From NCBI RefSeq assembly GCF_035978755.1, contig NZ_CP108414.1, positions 8,928,001 through 8,992,000 on the forward strand: 64,000 nucleotides of DNA, read 5' to 3'. The notes under the pieces were generated by a model. That model did not search any database. It worked only from the letters and a program-made list of their open reading frames with translations, and was not told where the DNA came from. The DNA is from Streptomyces sp. NBC_01298. GTDB lineage: Bacteria; Actinomycetota; Actinomycetes; Streptomycetales; Streptomycetaceae. Positions 38,087-47,402 of this stretch are shown piece by piece. Each line of letters starts with the position of its first letter. Position 1 is the first letter of the stretch. The position numbers and the translations under genes were made by a program.

Positions 38087-38914
38087 TCACAGCTGGGGGA
38101 CGTACGGGGCGATGCCGATGATGAGGATGGACCGTTCGCCCGGCCCGGGCTCGGAGCCCGCTCGGACCGGGCCGACGTAGTGGCTGACCTTGTGGTCGTG
38201 GACGGCGTACCCGTCCAGTGGGTCGGTGAGGGTGAAGCGCGCGTGGATGTCCGTCCACGGGTCCTCGGGTTTGAGGCCCGCGCTGCCCGGTGTGGCGATG
38301 ACGTTCTGCCCGCCGGTGACGTTGGTACGGCTGATCAGGTGAGCGAAAGTGAACGTGCTGGCCGAACCTCCGTCCTGGTGCAGGCAGTCCGGGGAGGAAA
38401 CGGCGTCCTGGCCGAGATGGTCGACGCCGAGCTTGATCAGGTGGACACCGGCCCACAGGGGCCGCCTCCCCAGATCCTTCAGCGACAGCACCTGGTCGAT
38501 GTCCCAGCGCAGGAGTCGCAGCAGCAGAGCGTTGCCGCGCAGCGCCTCGGGGATGCCGGGGAGCACGCGCCCTGTGCGCGGGTGGGCAGGGTCGTCATCG
38601 CCCTGGGAGAAGTCGGTGACCGTTCCGTGCACGGGGTCGGGGGTTCCGGGAATCCAGGACAGTTCGTCCTTCCACGGCAGGTACACGGCGTGGGAGTACC
38701 GGCGGAACCGATTGGTTCCCGGCGCGTACGGGTCGGGTGGCAGAGACGTGAAGACCTCCCGGATCCCGGCCAAGTCCCTCGCCGTGGAGCCGGTCGGGAC
38801 GATACCGAGTTGCTCCGCGCCGTAGCGGGCGAACCCGCGCTCGCGCAGACCGTTCAACCCGTCACCCAGACCACCCGCATCAGAGTGCGACCGTCGCCGG
38901 GTATCAGTCTCCAC
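38087..38914 (-). CDS. 2-oxoglutarate/Fe(II) dioxygenase family protein
   Basis: The 275-aa protein starts at GTG 38914 behind GGGAGGAAG. It resembles the 2OG-Fe_Oxy_2 family, which includes free-amino-acid hydroxylases: FRRYSHAVYLPWKDEL, iron ligands in CLHQDGGSASTFTFAHL and a later histidine in YAVHDHKVSHYVGPV. It lies downstream of and convergent with the UBP gene. Substrate cannot be told from sequence. Confidence 0.78.
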   Translation of the reverse strand: METDTRRRSHSDAGGLGDGLNGLRERGFARYGAEQLGIVPTGSTARDLAGIREVFTSLPPDPYAPGTNRFRRYSHAVYLPWKDELSWIPGTPDPVHGTVTDFSQGDDDPAHPRTGRVLPGIPEALRGNALLLRLLRWDIDQVLSLKDLGRRPLWAGVHLIKLGVDHLGQDAVSSPDCLHQDGGSASTFTFAHLISRTNVTGGQNVIATPGSAGLKPEDPWTDIHARFTLTDPLDGYAVHDHKVSHYVGPVRAGSEPGPGERSILIIGIAPYVPQL

Positions 38915-39109
38915 GTCTTCCTCCCACAAGGTCACCGCCCGGAGCGTGGCGCCCACGGCTCGTGCCGACCTTACGCACACCCTGGGCCGCGCCGATCCGC
39001 CCGGTGGACATCTCGCGCGACCGGACGGGAGAGACGGAGCTGCGCGTGTGCGGCCAGGACGAGCCAGGCCCGGCGGAGGAAGGCCCACCAGCACCGGTCT
39101 ACTGGCCAG

Positions 39110-39559
39110 TCAGGGAGTAGGGACGGGGCCGCCGGGCCGGAACCGCTCCACCCCTACGATGTGCCGCACCTTGATGGGGCGCACGATCACCGAGACTCGC
39201 TGTTCCCCGGGCATGAGCCACTCGTAGCGCTCTTTGTCCAGGTACTTGCGGGCCAGCTGGTCCATCCGATCGTGTGCCTCTTTGCCCTCGATGAACCGGG
39301 CCACCACACCGCTGATTTGGACTCGGTCGAAGGGGTTGGTGGCGTCCGCGTGCGACAGATAGACGCGGGGGTCGAGGCGCAGGTTTTCCTCCTTCACCCG
39401 GCCCGCTGAGGTGGTGAACGTCAGCTCCCCCTCACCCTCCAGATCCACCCACATCGGGCTGACCTGCGGTGCTCCGTCGGCGAATACGGTGCCGACGTAC
39501 CAGATGTTGGGGGCTTGTAGCCGGGCTCGGACAGCATGGTCGAATGTCACAGCAGTCAT
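39110..39559 (-). CDS. PPOX-class F420-dependent oxidoreductase-like protein
   Basis: The 149-aa protein starts at ATG 39559. Split-barrel motifs include LQAPNIWYVGTVFADGAPQV, MWVDLEGEGELTFTTS, RVKEENLRLDPRVYLS and IRPIKVRHIVGVERFRPGG-like C-terminal strands. Such proteins use F420 or flavin. A 59-bp piece of this gene (39358-39416) recurs almost exactly at 55663-55721. Confidence 0.85.
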   Translation of the reverse strand: MTAVTFDHAVRARLQAPNIWYVGTVFADGAPQVSPMWVDLEGEGELTFTTSAGRVKEENLRLDPRVYLSHADATNPFDRVQISGVVARFIEGKEAHDRMDQLARKYLDKERYEWLMPGEQRVSVIVRPIKVRHIVGVERFRPGGPVPTP

Positions 39560-39772
39560 TCTGTGAAGCTAGCAACCCTGCGCGGCGCGACAGCTATAAC
39601 TGGCAAAACTCACGCCGGCCCGGGTCCGCCGGGGGTTCAGGAACCTGCGCGCGAAGACGGGCACGCCAGCCGGTGCACCGAAACCCACCAGGCCCGGCCC
39701 CGGCCGGCCGCTGGGCTCGGAGAACCGCCACCCCCGTTCATCGCCACGATCCCGGCGATGTTGGATAGCGGC

Positions 39773-40072
39773 ATGGTGAGACGCAAGAAGGAGAAGAAGA
39801 AGCGGCACGCCTGGGGCATTCCGAAGGGGATCGTCCTCTTGGCGACGCCGGAGGGCTGGCGCTTCAGCATCCAACCCGTGGAAGGCGGCATGCTCTGCGG
39901 GCGCCTGGACATTCCGATCAACACCGACCCGCAAGACGCGCGAGCCGCCGCGGCGGCCATGGTGGTGGAACTGGCACGCGACGTCCACGACACCGACGTC
40001 GAGGTGACCTGGGATCCGCCCCCGGAGCCCTGGTCATGGACCGCCCAAGTATCCCTCGCCACCGGCCTCTAA
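39773..40072 (+). CDS. Hypothetical protein
   Basis: A 99-aa protein of unknown family. It begins with a very basic stretch (RRKKEKKKRHAWG), then a compact alpha/beta region (GIVLLATPEGWRFSIQP, ARAAAAAMVVELARDV). Codon third positions are GC-rich as expected for a real gene. The start is uncertain; ATG 39758 and GTG 39776 are in frame and no ribosome site is convincing. Confidence 0.5.
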   Translation: MVRRKKEKKKRHAWGIPKGIVLLATPEGWRFSIQPVEGGMLCGRLDIPINTDPQDARAAAAAMVVELARDVHDTDVEVTWDPPPEPWSWTAQVSLATGL

Positions 40073-40260
40073 CCTCCCTCGCCAGCCACCGGAGGTTGGA
40101 CGGCAAGCTGATTTCCTGTTTGCAATCCGGAGCTGCCGGAGCCCGGATGGTCTGACGCCCTTGGGGTGCCCTGCCTGGGGGTGGCGGCCCGTCCTGAGAG
40201 CGATTGGACCTGACGGACCGGCTGGTCGGAGCGATCTGGCACTCTGCTCAGAATGGCGGG

Positions 40261-40404
40261 ATGGGTTTCGAGGGCGAAGTCTGGCGACTGATGGGGCAGG
40301 AGGAACTGCTCGGCGAGATCGTCATCGACGAGGCCGACTTCCCATGGCTGAACGGTCGCTTCGTTCCAACGCCGACGTTCATAGTCGAAGCTGATCGGCT
40401 GGAC
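40261..40404 (+). pseudogene. N-terminal fragment of a conserved hypothetical gene
   Basis: ATG 40261 starts MGFEGEVWRL and LLGEIVIDEADFPWLNGRF, which resembles a streptomycete hypothetical family I recall (DEADFPWLxGRF). After about 48 codons the frame becomes Pro/His/Arg-rich and non-coding in character, so the gene appears truncated. Confidence 0.45.
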
Positions 40405-40854
40405 ACCCACCGGCACGGCTGTCGAGTCAGGCACAGCCCACCCCCATGCGCCGTCGGGACCGCACACAGGATGTCCCCCGAGCGTCACACACCGTATGGG
40501 CGCGAGGGCATCCAAAGGCCAGCGGATTGTGTCGCTCTGGGAGCTTTACTCTTCGCGCTTCGGGCGGTCATTCCGCGGGCCACGGATCCCGAACTGGTGC
40601 AGGAGCCCTTCAACGGGTTCTTTCCCGGTCGCCCGGAGAACCTCGTCGTCAGTGATCGGTGGCAGTTCCGTGGTGGCCGGACGTACGTGCAGGGGTTGCC
40701 GTGCCGCTCGATCGGTCGGGGTTGACCGCCGCCGTATTCGTAGGGCAGGAAGCGCATTGCAGAAGTCCGGCGTACAACCTTCGGCATGCCTCGCAGGTCA
40801 GAGTCCCCGAAGGTTCCAGCAGGCAGCAGTCGAGCAGGTTGTACAGGGGGATGC
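40405..40854. other. Degenerate intergenic region
   Basis: No frame here looks like a real protein. Reading continues open on the plus strand to 40725 but with no recognisable motif. It separates the fragment above from the secreted-protein/PBP pair. Confidence 0.4.
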
Positions 40855-41163
40855 GTGAAGGGGTTCAGAACGGCGGTGACCGTCGTCGGTGCGGCGGTTG
40901 CTCTCGGGATCGTGGGGACTGCCGTGGCTCCGGTCGCGGCCGTCGCCGCGCCGGCGGCGCGGGCGGCTGTCGTCGCGGGCGCGGCGCCGGATGCCTGGAT
41001 GGAGGTGTACGAATCCGACACGGTCGGCTCCGAGGAGCCGTACATCGGCTGGTACGAGGCCGACGGGACCTGGCGCGTACGCCACGTCGACACCGACGCC
41101 CAGCACTTCGCTTCCACCAGCCACACGGTCCACCTGGACGTCAGGGGAGGGACTGCACCATGA
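40855..41163 (+). CDS. Small secreted protein upstream of the penicillin-binding protein
   Basis: A 102-aa protein starts at GTG 40855 behind CAGGGGG. The signal peptide (FRTAVTVVGAAVALGIVGTA) leads to a short mature region containing EVYESDTVGSEEPYIGWYEA and WRVRHVDTDAQHF, unknown to me. Its stop overlaps the penicillin-binding protein ATG (ATGA), so the two are probably translated together and may act together at the envelope. Confidence 0.72.
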   Translation: MKGFRTAVTVVGAAVALGIVGTAVAPVAAVAAPAARAAVVAGAAPDAWMEVYESDTVGSEEPYIGWYEADGTWRVRHVDTDAQHFASTSHTVHLDVRGGTAP

Positions 41164-42788
41164 GCAGCAGAGTGAAGACCGCCTTCTTCGGCGGCGTGTT
41201 CGTCCTGGTGGCGGGCGGGGTGGGGTTCGCGGGCTACGAGATGCTCGGCGGGGACTCGGACGCCGCGTCGCTGAACGCATCCGGATCCGGGGCCGGGGAG
41301 GTTACGGCCCAGGACGTCGAGCGGACATCGCGGGACTTCCTCGCGGCGTGGGCCCGCGGGGACGCGGACGCGGCGGGGACGCTGACCGACGACCCGGCGG
41401 CGGCCGCGGAGGCGCTGCGCGGCTTCCGGGAGACCGGGCACGTGGAGAACGCCGTGGTCACGCCGGGCGCGGCGAGCGGCGCAACGGTGCGGTACACGGT
41501 GAAGGCGACCATCAGTTTCGAGGGGCACGAGAAGGAGCTGGCGTACGCCTCGGAGCTGACCGTGGTGCGGGGCAAGAACAGTGGGCGGGCGCTGGTGGAC
41601 TGGCGGCCGGCGGTGCTGCACCCGAAGCTGATCGAGGGCGCGACCCTGCGGACCGGTGCGACGACGAGGGGCTCGATCCTGGCGGTGGACCGCGAGGGCC
41701 GTGAGCTGACCGCCGAGAAGTATCCGTCGCTGGCCCCCGTGCTGGACACCCTGCGTACCCGGTACGCGGACGGAGCCGCGGGCGAGCCCGGCGTCGAGAC
41801 CTGGATCGAGGCGGCCGACGCCGCCGCGCCGAACCAGACGCTGCTCACCCTGGTCAAGGGAAAGACGAAGAAGGTCCAGACGACGCTGGACGCCGACGTA
41901 CAGGCGGCCGCCGAGCTGGCGGTGAAGAAGTACGACCGGGCCTCGGTGGTCGCCGTCCGGCCCAGCACCGGCGAGATCAGCGCGGTCGCCAACAGCCCGG
42001 TCAGCGGGTTCAACGTGGCGATGGAGGGGGCGCAGGCCCCCGGCTCCACGATGAAGGTCGTGACCGCGGCGATGATGCTGGAGCACGGCCTGGTCGGCGG
42101 ACCGACCTCCCCGGTCGAGTGTCCGAAGGAGGTGACCTGGTCGGGCCGGACCTTCCACAACAACAAGAACTTCTTCATCGAGAACGGCACCTTCCGGGAC
42201 AGCTTCCGCCGCTCCTGCAACACCTTCTTCATGAAGGCGCTGGGCCCGCTGAACGCCAAAGGCGTGGAGGACACCGCCCTGAGCCAGACGGCCCGCAAGT
42301 ACTTCGGCCTGGGCGGGGTGTGGTCTGTCGGGATCGCCTCCACCGACGCCGGCATCCCGGTCTCGAAGGGCCCCGAGACGGCCGCCTCCTACATCGGCCA
42401 GGGCAAGGTCACCATGAACGCCCTCAGCATCGCCTCCCTCTCGGCGACCGTGAAAAACGGCGCGTTCCGCCAGCCGGTGATCGTGCCCAGGGAGATGATC
42501 AAGGGCAAGCTGACCACCGCCCAGCCGCTGCCCAAGAACATGGCCGCCACCCTGCGCAGCCTGATGGGCGCCGCCGCGACCGACGGCACCGCCGCCAAGG
42601 CGATGTCCGCGGTCAGCGGAGACAAGGGAGCCAAGACCGGGTCGGCCGAGGTCGATGGGCAGAGCGACTCCAACAGCTGGTTCACCGGCTACGCGGACGA
42701 CCTGGCCGCCGGCTCGGTCGTCCAGTCCGGCGGCTACGGCAGCGGGCCGGCGGGCGACGTCGTCGCGTCCGTGCTGAACGCACGGTAG
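41160..42788 (+). CDS. Penicillin-binding protein with MecA_N-like domain
   Basis: The 542-aa protein has one N-terminal membrane anchor (residues 7-27) and an NTF2-like MecA_N domain (about 50-150). A linker follows, then a transpeptidase domain with SxxK at S296-K299 (STMK), SxN at S352-N354 (SCN) and KTG at K492-G494. It cross-links peptidoglycan outside the membrane. MecA_N-type PBPs often have low beta-lactam affinity. The transpeptidase domain is short for a class B enzyme. Confidence 0.9.
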   Translation: MSSRVKTAFFGGVFVLVAGGVGFAGYEMLGGDSDAASLNASGSGAGEVTAQDVERTSRDFLAAWARGDADAAGTLTDDPAAAAEALRGFRETGHVENAVVTPGAASGATVRYTVKATISFEGHEKELAYASELTVVRGKNSGRALVDWRPAVLHPKLIEGATLRTGATTRGSILAVDREGRELTAEKYPSLAPVLDTLRTRYADGAAGEPGVETWIEAADAAAPNQTLLTLVKGKTKKVQTTLDADVQAAAELAVKKYDRASVVAVRPSTGEISAVANSPVSGFNVAMEGAQAPGSTMKVVTAAMMLEHGLVGGPTSPVECPKEVTWSGRTFHNNKNFFIENGTFRDSFRRSCNTFFMKALGPLNAKGVEDTALSQTARKYFGLGGVWSVGIASTDAGIPVSKGPETAASYIGQGKVTMNALSIASLSATVKNGAFRQPVIVPREMIKGKLTTAQPLPKNMAATLRSLMGAAATDGTAAKAMSAVSGDKGAKTGSAEVDGQSDSNSWFTGYADDLAAGSVVQSGGYGSGPAGDVVASVLNAR

Positions 42789-43057
42789 GGCGGAAACGGC
42801 CCGGCCGGCAGCCCGGAGACGGCCGGACGGGCCGAGGCGCACTGTGAATGCGCGGGCTGGTGGCAGCGGCTGGGCGTCAGCACGGCTATGAGGGCTGTTC
42901 CTGCTCATGGCTGCGCGCCGGTAGTGATCATGGCTGTCAGGGGGTGACCAAGCTGCTGCCACCAGGTGGCCATCGTGGAGATGGCTGGCTGTCCTGGGAG
43001 TGCATTTTCGAAGCCGCGTACATGGTCTGGACACATCGCCGCGAAGGGTGTTCTAGA
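42789..43057. other. Intergenic region without a supported gene
   Basis: Nothing in the six frames has recognisable motifs. It lies between the PBP gene and minus-strand gene debris. Confidence 0.4.
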
Positions 43058-43285
43058 TCATTTGCGTCTGTGGCAGCCGTCTCGCCGCTCCTTGCACGAG
43101 TTGGTCACGAGCCACAGGACGCCCAAGATCACGGCTCCGGCCAGCCACAGAAACACGATTGCCCCCACGCCGAGGACGGCTCCCACATCGCTGTCTACTC
43201 TGCGGGCGTCCTGGACCTCGGGAGACTTCGTGGCACAGGTGTCATTGCTGGCCTCAGCGATTCCGAAGATCAGCCACAGCAGCAT
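43058..43285 (-). CDS. Possible small membrane protein
   Basis: A 75-aa frame from ATG 43285 has two hydrophobic stretches (MLLWLIFGIAEA and VGAIVFLWLAGAVILGVLWLV) and a basic tail. Hydrophobic residues continue upstream of the ATG (GILAFSLL) with no other start codon, so the start or the whole gene is doubtful. The ATG overlaps the preceding stop as TGATG. Confidence 0.3.
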   Translation of the reverse strand: MLLWLIFGIAEASNDTCATKSPEVQDARRVDSDVGAVLGVGAIVFLWLAGAVILGVLWLVTNSCKERRDGCHRRK

Positions 43286-43779
43286 CAGCAGGCTGAACGC
43301 GAGGATTCCCCTCCCGGACGGGCCGGCGTCGGCCCGCGCGGAGTGTGCGGAGTGTGCGGTGCGACAGGCCGGAACGGCGGCACTGGTCGTGCATCGTCAC
43401 GACCGGGCCAGTCCAGCCCGAGGTCGCCGAGCGCGGCGAGCCGCCCGGGGTCGAGCCGGTCGCGGCGCTGGTAGCCGAGGGGGGGCGACGACATCAGCCA
43501 CGAGGGCCAACGTTGCCTGATCCGGCACCCAGCAACCGGAGCACCCGGTCGTTGGCGAGGGCGTGCCCCTTCGCGTGCCGGCCACGGCGGCCCGCCGGGT
43601 TGGCGGGGGAGGAGGGCGCGTACGGTCTTGCCGCCTTCGGGCCCGGGTGTGATGACGGTGGCGAGGGCGAGGTCGTTGACCATGTGCCAGCCGAATCCGC
43701 CGGTCTCATCCCGCAGGTCGGGGCCGGCGACGAGAGCGCCGCTGCGCCGTTCGTTGCCGATCAGACGGACGCATGTCAT
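43285..43779 (-). pseudogene. Debris of a HATPase-type regulator joined to a helicase-associated-domain piece
   Basis: ATG 43779 overlaps the NACHT stop. The first 55 codons end in GGFGWHMVNDLAL and GPEGGKTVRALLP, which resembles the C-terminal end of anti-sigma-type histidine-kinase-like ATPases without its N-terminal half. Near 43410-43480 the same strand reads GYQRRDRLDPGRLAALGDLG, which resembles the helicase-associated domain repeat. The middle is Pro/Arg-rich filler. Confidence 0.4.
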
Positions 43780-46712
43780 CGACGGACCCGGTACAGGTCG
43801 AGAGTGGTCAGCGCGGTCGCTGCCTTGGTCCGAATTGCCTTGCCTGCCCGAGGGTCATTGGCCAACGCGGCCAGGAACCGCATGCCCGCGGCGCGGTGGG
43901 TGTCCAGCATGGCGAGGGAGCTCGCGGCAGTGATCTTGAGGTCCACGGGGGTCGTGGGGTCCGTGGCGAAGGCCGACAGGAGGTCGGCGGAGCGTTCTTC
44001 TCCCCACTGGGCCAGTCTGGAGACCGCGCTGACCCTGTCCCACAGTTCGACGCCCCCGTCCCGTGCGATGCAGAGGAGCAGGACGACCGCCTCTTCGCGG
44101 TGCCCGTCCACCTCCGCCAGCGCCTCTGCGGCAGCCATGCGGTGGTGCGCTTCCATCGCCCGGTCGGATGCGATATCGGCAAGTGGTCGAGCGGCCTCGC
44201 CCTGGTGGGTGGTGGAGCGGGTCAGGAGTTGGAGTGCGCGCCGGCGGTTGTCCGGGTGGCTGCTGCGGCCGGTCACGACGGGCAGAATCAGTTCCGCGGC
44301 TGCTTCCGCGTCTACCTCGGCAAGCCTTTCGGCGGCCGTCAGTTGGGAGTGGCTTCCAGGTATCGACTCCCGGGCCAGCTCGGTGAGCAGACGGACTGCG
44401 CGGTCCTGGTAACCGGCCACCCCGGCCAGTGCCAGGGCTGCCCTCGCCCGGTCATCCGGTGTCCTGGTGCTGATTCCCGCCAACGCGGTGAGCAGGCCAA
44501 CTCCGTCTTCCCGGTGGGGCTGGTCCATCTCGGACAGGTACTGAGCAGCGGTGACGGACCCGTACTGGGCGAGGTTGAGCAGCAGAGCGGCGCCGGACTC
44601 GCGATGCCCCTCCAGCTCAGTGAGGTGATGGGCTGCCGTGCAGCGAAGGTAGTCCGTGCTCTCGGGGTCCATGGCGCACTCGGTGAGCAGCTGCACCCCG
44701 AGGAGGCCATGACTGGGCAACCGGGCCAGTACCCGGGCGCCGGCGAGAAGGTTGTCGGGGTCGTTGTGAGGCGCCTGCTCCTCGATGAGCTGGAGGAGCA
44801 GTGTGGCCCCGGCCGTCTCGTGGCCCTCCAGCCCGGCCAGGATCTCGGCGGCCCAACTTCGGTGGTCCGGTTGCAGCGCGCGGTCACCGGCGAGACGGGT
44901 CAGGAGCCGCGCGCCCTCATCGAGGTGGCCCTCCAGCTCAGCGAGGTCCCAGGCGGCCTCCACACGACTGCGGTCGTCCCCGGCGGGGCTGTTCGCGAAC
45001 GCGGTCAGCCACTGTGCGACCTTCGGACGCGGGAGGCTGCTGCCGAGCTGGAGTTGCGCCTTGAGCAGGTAGTACCCCGTGATCTCGGCGGATCCGAACA
45101 GGGCCTCCATGGCCCGCAGCGTGGCCCTTGCCAGCGGCCCCTCCGAGGCCAGCAACGCGTCGAGAAGGAAGCCCAGGTAGGACGGTTCCAGACCGAGCGG
45201 ATCCAGGGGCTTGATGCCGGACGTGCGCCGGCTCGCCCGGCGAAGTCTGTCGCGCAGCCGCTGTGCGGGAAACAGCCGGTCGAAGAGCAGCGTGCGGGTC
45301 TGAGGGTCGCGGGTGGCGTGACGCGCGGCGTGGTACTCCAGGAGTGTGCGGTGCAGGAACTCGACGTCGCCGCCCTGGCCGGCCAACAAGCCGCAGGAGC
45401 GCAGAAGCGAAGCCAGTAGAGCATCCCACAGCGGTGGTTTGACCTTTTCCGGTCGTCGGGCGTGCGGGTGCGCGGTGAGGATCGCGGTGGCCGGAGCCCG
45501 GTTCCCGCTGATCCTTTCGTGGGCCAGGTGATCGATGAGGAGCGGCAGGTGTTCCCGGGCGCGCTCTGCGGCCTTCTCCACGGTGCGGCGGTCCTCGGGG
45601 ATCTGATAGCGGCTGACCAGGGTGTGGATAGCACGGTCGTGCAGGTCACTGACGCCCTTGTGGACGTTCTCCTCATAGAGCAGTTCGACGAAGGATCGGA
45701 AGACTCCGGCCCGGCCGTCGGGAAGGGGGCGATCGGTGTCGGCCTCGTACAGATGGCACAGCATGGCGGTCATCAGCGGGATGCGGGCCAGTTCTTCCAG
45801 CCGGGTCCGCCGGACACCGTGCAGGAACGCCCGGACGTGACGGTCGGCATCGGGCAGCGCGTGCAGACGTTTGTGCACGTAAGTGCGCACGTCGGCGTCC
45901 GTGAAGGGCTCCAGCGTGAAGTGGTCGGCGGCGCGGGGCAGCCGGTCGAGTTCGCCGTGGGGAAGGGGGCGGGTTGCGACGAGGAACAGGTAGGGCGTGT
46001 CCGTCTGCCCGGCTTCGCGAGCAAGGCGGTCGAGGAGGGACAGCCGGGCCGTCCGGTCGGGCACCTCGTCAAGGCCGTCGACCATCACCAGCCACCGCGC
46101 GCCGAGACGCGGAGGGAGGCGGAAGAAGTCCTCGTTCAACACCTCGCGAAGCCCGAAGGGACCGTACTCCTCGGTCACCGCGTGCGCCAGGGCGGGCGCC
46201 AGCAGGGGCGCACCGACCAGGTCGCCGGCCCTGATGAGTACCGGGAAGGCGAGTGCCGAGGAAGCGGGGTCGGCCTCCGTCGTCAGCAGGTGCCGAGAGG
46301 CGGACAGCAGGTGCTGCCGCAGAAGCGTCGACTTGCCGTGGCCCGGTCCGGCCAGCAGGACCCGGATCGGGTCGTCGCCGGCGAAGACCTGTTCGGCGGC
46401 CGCGGGAGCCCGCGCGGCCCGGGCCGAGGTGCGCCGCGCCACATAGACATCGGCCAGCGCCGGCGCGTCGAGCTCCGGCGCCAGCCCCGGGTGAGGAAGT
46501 TGATCGGCTGCCGACCGGACGGCCCGCAGGTACGAGCCGAGCCGGTGATCGGGGCCGCCCGGTCGCGTGGCGCGGTGACCGTCCCCGGGCTCCGGCGCGG
46601 AGGCGTAGTACGTGATGTTGTCGGCGTGCCCGACCGCGAATCCACCCGTGGTGGCCGAGATGATCGTGTCTGCCGTGACGTGCTGGGCCTTACCATCTCC
46701 GAGCCCGCTCAG
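43776..46712 (-). CDS. NACHT-type NTPase with HEAT-like repeats
   Basis: The 978-aa reading assumes an unusual CTG start at 46712 that overlaps the upstream stop as CTGA. The first 90 residues (FAVGHADNITYY, LGSYLRAVRSAADQLPHPGL) look genuine and precede the GTG at 46442. Walker A is AGPGHGKST (about 121-129) and Walker B VMVDGLDEV (about 210-217). A helical region follows, then about 450 residues of repeated pairs such as LAELEGHLDEGARLLTRLA and LTELEGHRESGAALLLNLA, typical of HEAT/ARM sensor repeats. Such STAND proteins often sense a ligand and trigger an effector. No effector domain is obvious. Confidence 0.82.
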   Translation of the reverse strand: MSGLGDGKAQHVTADTIISATTGGFAVGHADNITYYASAPEPGDGHRATRPGGPDHRLGSYLRAVRSAADQLPHPGLAPELDAPALADVYVARRTSARAARAPAAAEQVFAGDDPIRVLLAGPGHGKSTLLRQHLLSASRHLLTTEADPASSALAFPVLIRAGDLVGAPLLAPALAHAVTEEYGPFGLREVLNEDFFRLPPRLGARWLVMVDGLDEVPDRTARLSLLDRLAREAGQTDTPYLFLVATRPLPHGELDRLPRAADHFTLEPFTDADVRTYVHKRLHALPDADRHVRAFLHGVRRTRLEELARIPLMTAMLCHLYEADTDRPLPDGRAGVFRSFVELLYEENVHKGVSDLHDRAIHTLVSRYQIPEDRRTVEKAAERAREHLPLLIDHLAHERISGNRAPATAILTAHPHARRPEKVKPPLWDALLASLLRSCGLLAGQGGDVEFLHRTLLEYHAARHATRDPQTRTLLFDRLFPAQRLRDRLRRASRRTSGIKPLDPLGLEPSYLGFLLDALLASEGPLARATLRAMEALFGSAEITGYYLLKAQLQLGSSLPRPKVAQWLTAFANSPAGDDRSRVEAAWDLAELEGHLDEGARLLTRLAGDRALQPDHRSWAAEILAGLEGHETAGATLLLQLIEEQAPHNDPDNLLAGARVLARLPSHGLLGVQLLTECAMDPESTDYLRCTAAHHLTELEGHRESGAALLLNLAQYGSVTAAQYLSEMDQPHREDGVGLLTALAGISTRTPDDRARAALALAGVAGYQDRAVRLLTELARESIPGSHSQLTAAERLAEVDAEAAAELILPVVTGRSSHPDNRRRALQLLTRSTTHQGEAARPLADIASDRAMEAHHRMAAAEALAEVDGHREEAVVLLLCIARDGGVELWDRVSAVSRLAQWGEERSADLLSAFATDPTTPVDLKITAASSLAMLDTHRAAGMRFLAALANDPRAGKAIRTKAATALTTLDLYRVRR

Positions 46713-47182
46713 CCCTGCTGCGGACCCGGCTGTGGAGGGGTTCCGACGGTGACGTCACGCATCTGCACCGCTGCCGCGGAACCGTGATCGGCCCGGATGT
46801 CCACGTTGCCGCGGATCATCGGGCCGTCGGCGGGCGCCTCCGCTCCGTCCGCCGGGGCATGCCTCTGCAACAGGGCCTCCAGGATTTCGGCGGCCTCATC
46901 GCGCTCGGAGTCGCTCAGGTTCTCCAGCGCCTGCTCGAAGCGTGCCTGCCAGGCTCCTTGCTGGCCGCTGCGCACGCCAGCCTGCTCGTCGTCCTGTGCT
47001 GTTTCCAGGGCGGCCGCACTACGGTCGAGCCGTTCCAGCTCGACGCGCTGACGCGCCCCGTCGCCCCGGGCGAACCATTGCGCAACCGACTGCTGCAAGC
47101 CCTGCCAGGCGCTGGTTCCGGCTGCCTGGACGACCGCAGCACCTCCGGCCGCGGCCAGCGCCGCCAGCCCCTCCGCCAACAT
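46709..47182 (-). CDS. Small partner protein of the NACHT NTPase
   Basis: The 157-aa protein from ATG 47182 begins with a hydrophobic stretch (AEGLAALAAAGGAAVVQAAG), then a charged helical region (ERLDRSAAALETAQDDEQAG). It ends with MIRGNVDIRADHGSAAAVQMRDVTVG. The last part resembles short beta repeats that also open the NACHT protein (IISATTGGFAVGHADNITYY), suggesting the two once shared a module. In streptomycetes similar small genes often precede NACHT genes, as I recall. ATG 47254 is an alternative start. Confidence 0.65.
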   Translation of the reverse strand: MLAEGLAALAAAGGAAVVQAAGTSAWQGLQQSVAQWFARGDGARQRVELERLDRSAAALETAQDDEQAGVRSGQQGAWQARFEQALENLSDSERDEAAEILEALLQRHAPADGAEAPADGPMIRGNVDIRADHGSAAAVQMRDVTVGTPPQPGPQQG

Positions 47183-47402
47183 CCAACGGACCCCGTTCGT
47201 AACCGTGTTCGACAGGCGAGACGGTAGCGCACGGCGCGGTACGCCACCTCTCATTCCACAGGATTCATACCGGGCGGGGGCGCGGTCCGCGCCGCTGAGT
47301 GGGGTCAAGGCTGGCAAGAAGTAGGTCTCCATCGACCTGGTCCAGGACTCCCGCACATCCCGATCGCCGCCGGCGCCAGCGGCGGCAAGTCGACCATCCT
47401 GT

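Noticed and set aside
38084..39409. A 441-codon plus-strand frame
   Set aside because: It is antisense to the dioxygenase and PPOX genes, which have recognisable motifs; the plus frame has none.
40069..40515. A 148-codon minus-strand frame
   Set aside because: No motif or ribosome site, and the plus strand carries a more protein-like fragment (DEADFPWLNGRF).
43285..43779. An intact gene coupled to NACHT
   Set aside because: The ATGA overlap is attractive, but the product joins pieces of unrelated domains with Pro/Arg filler.
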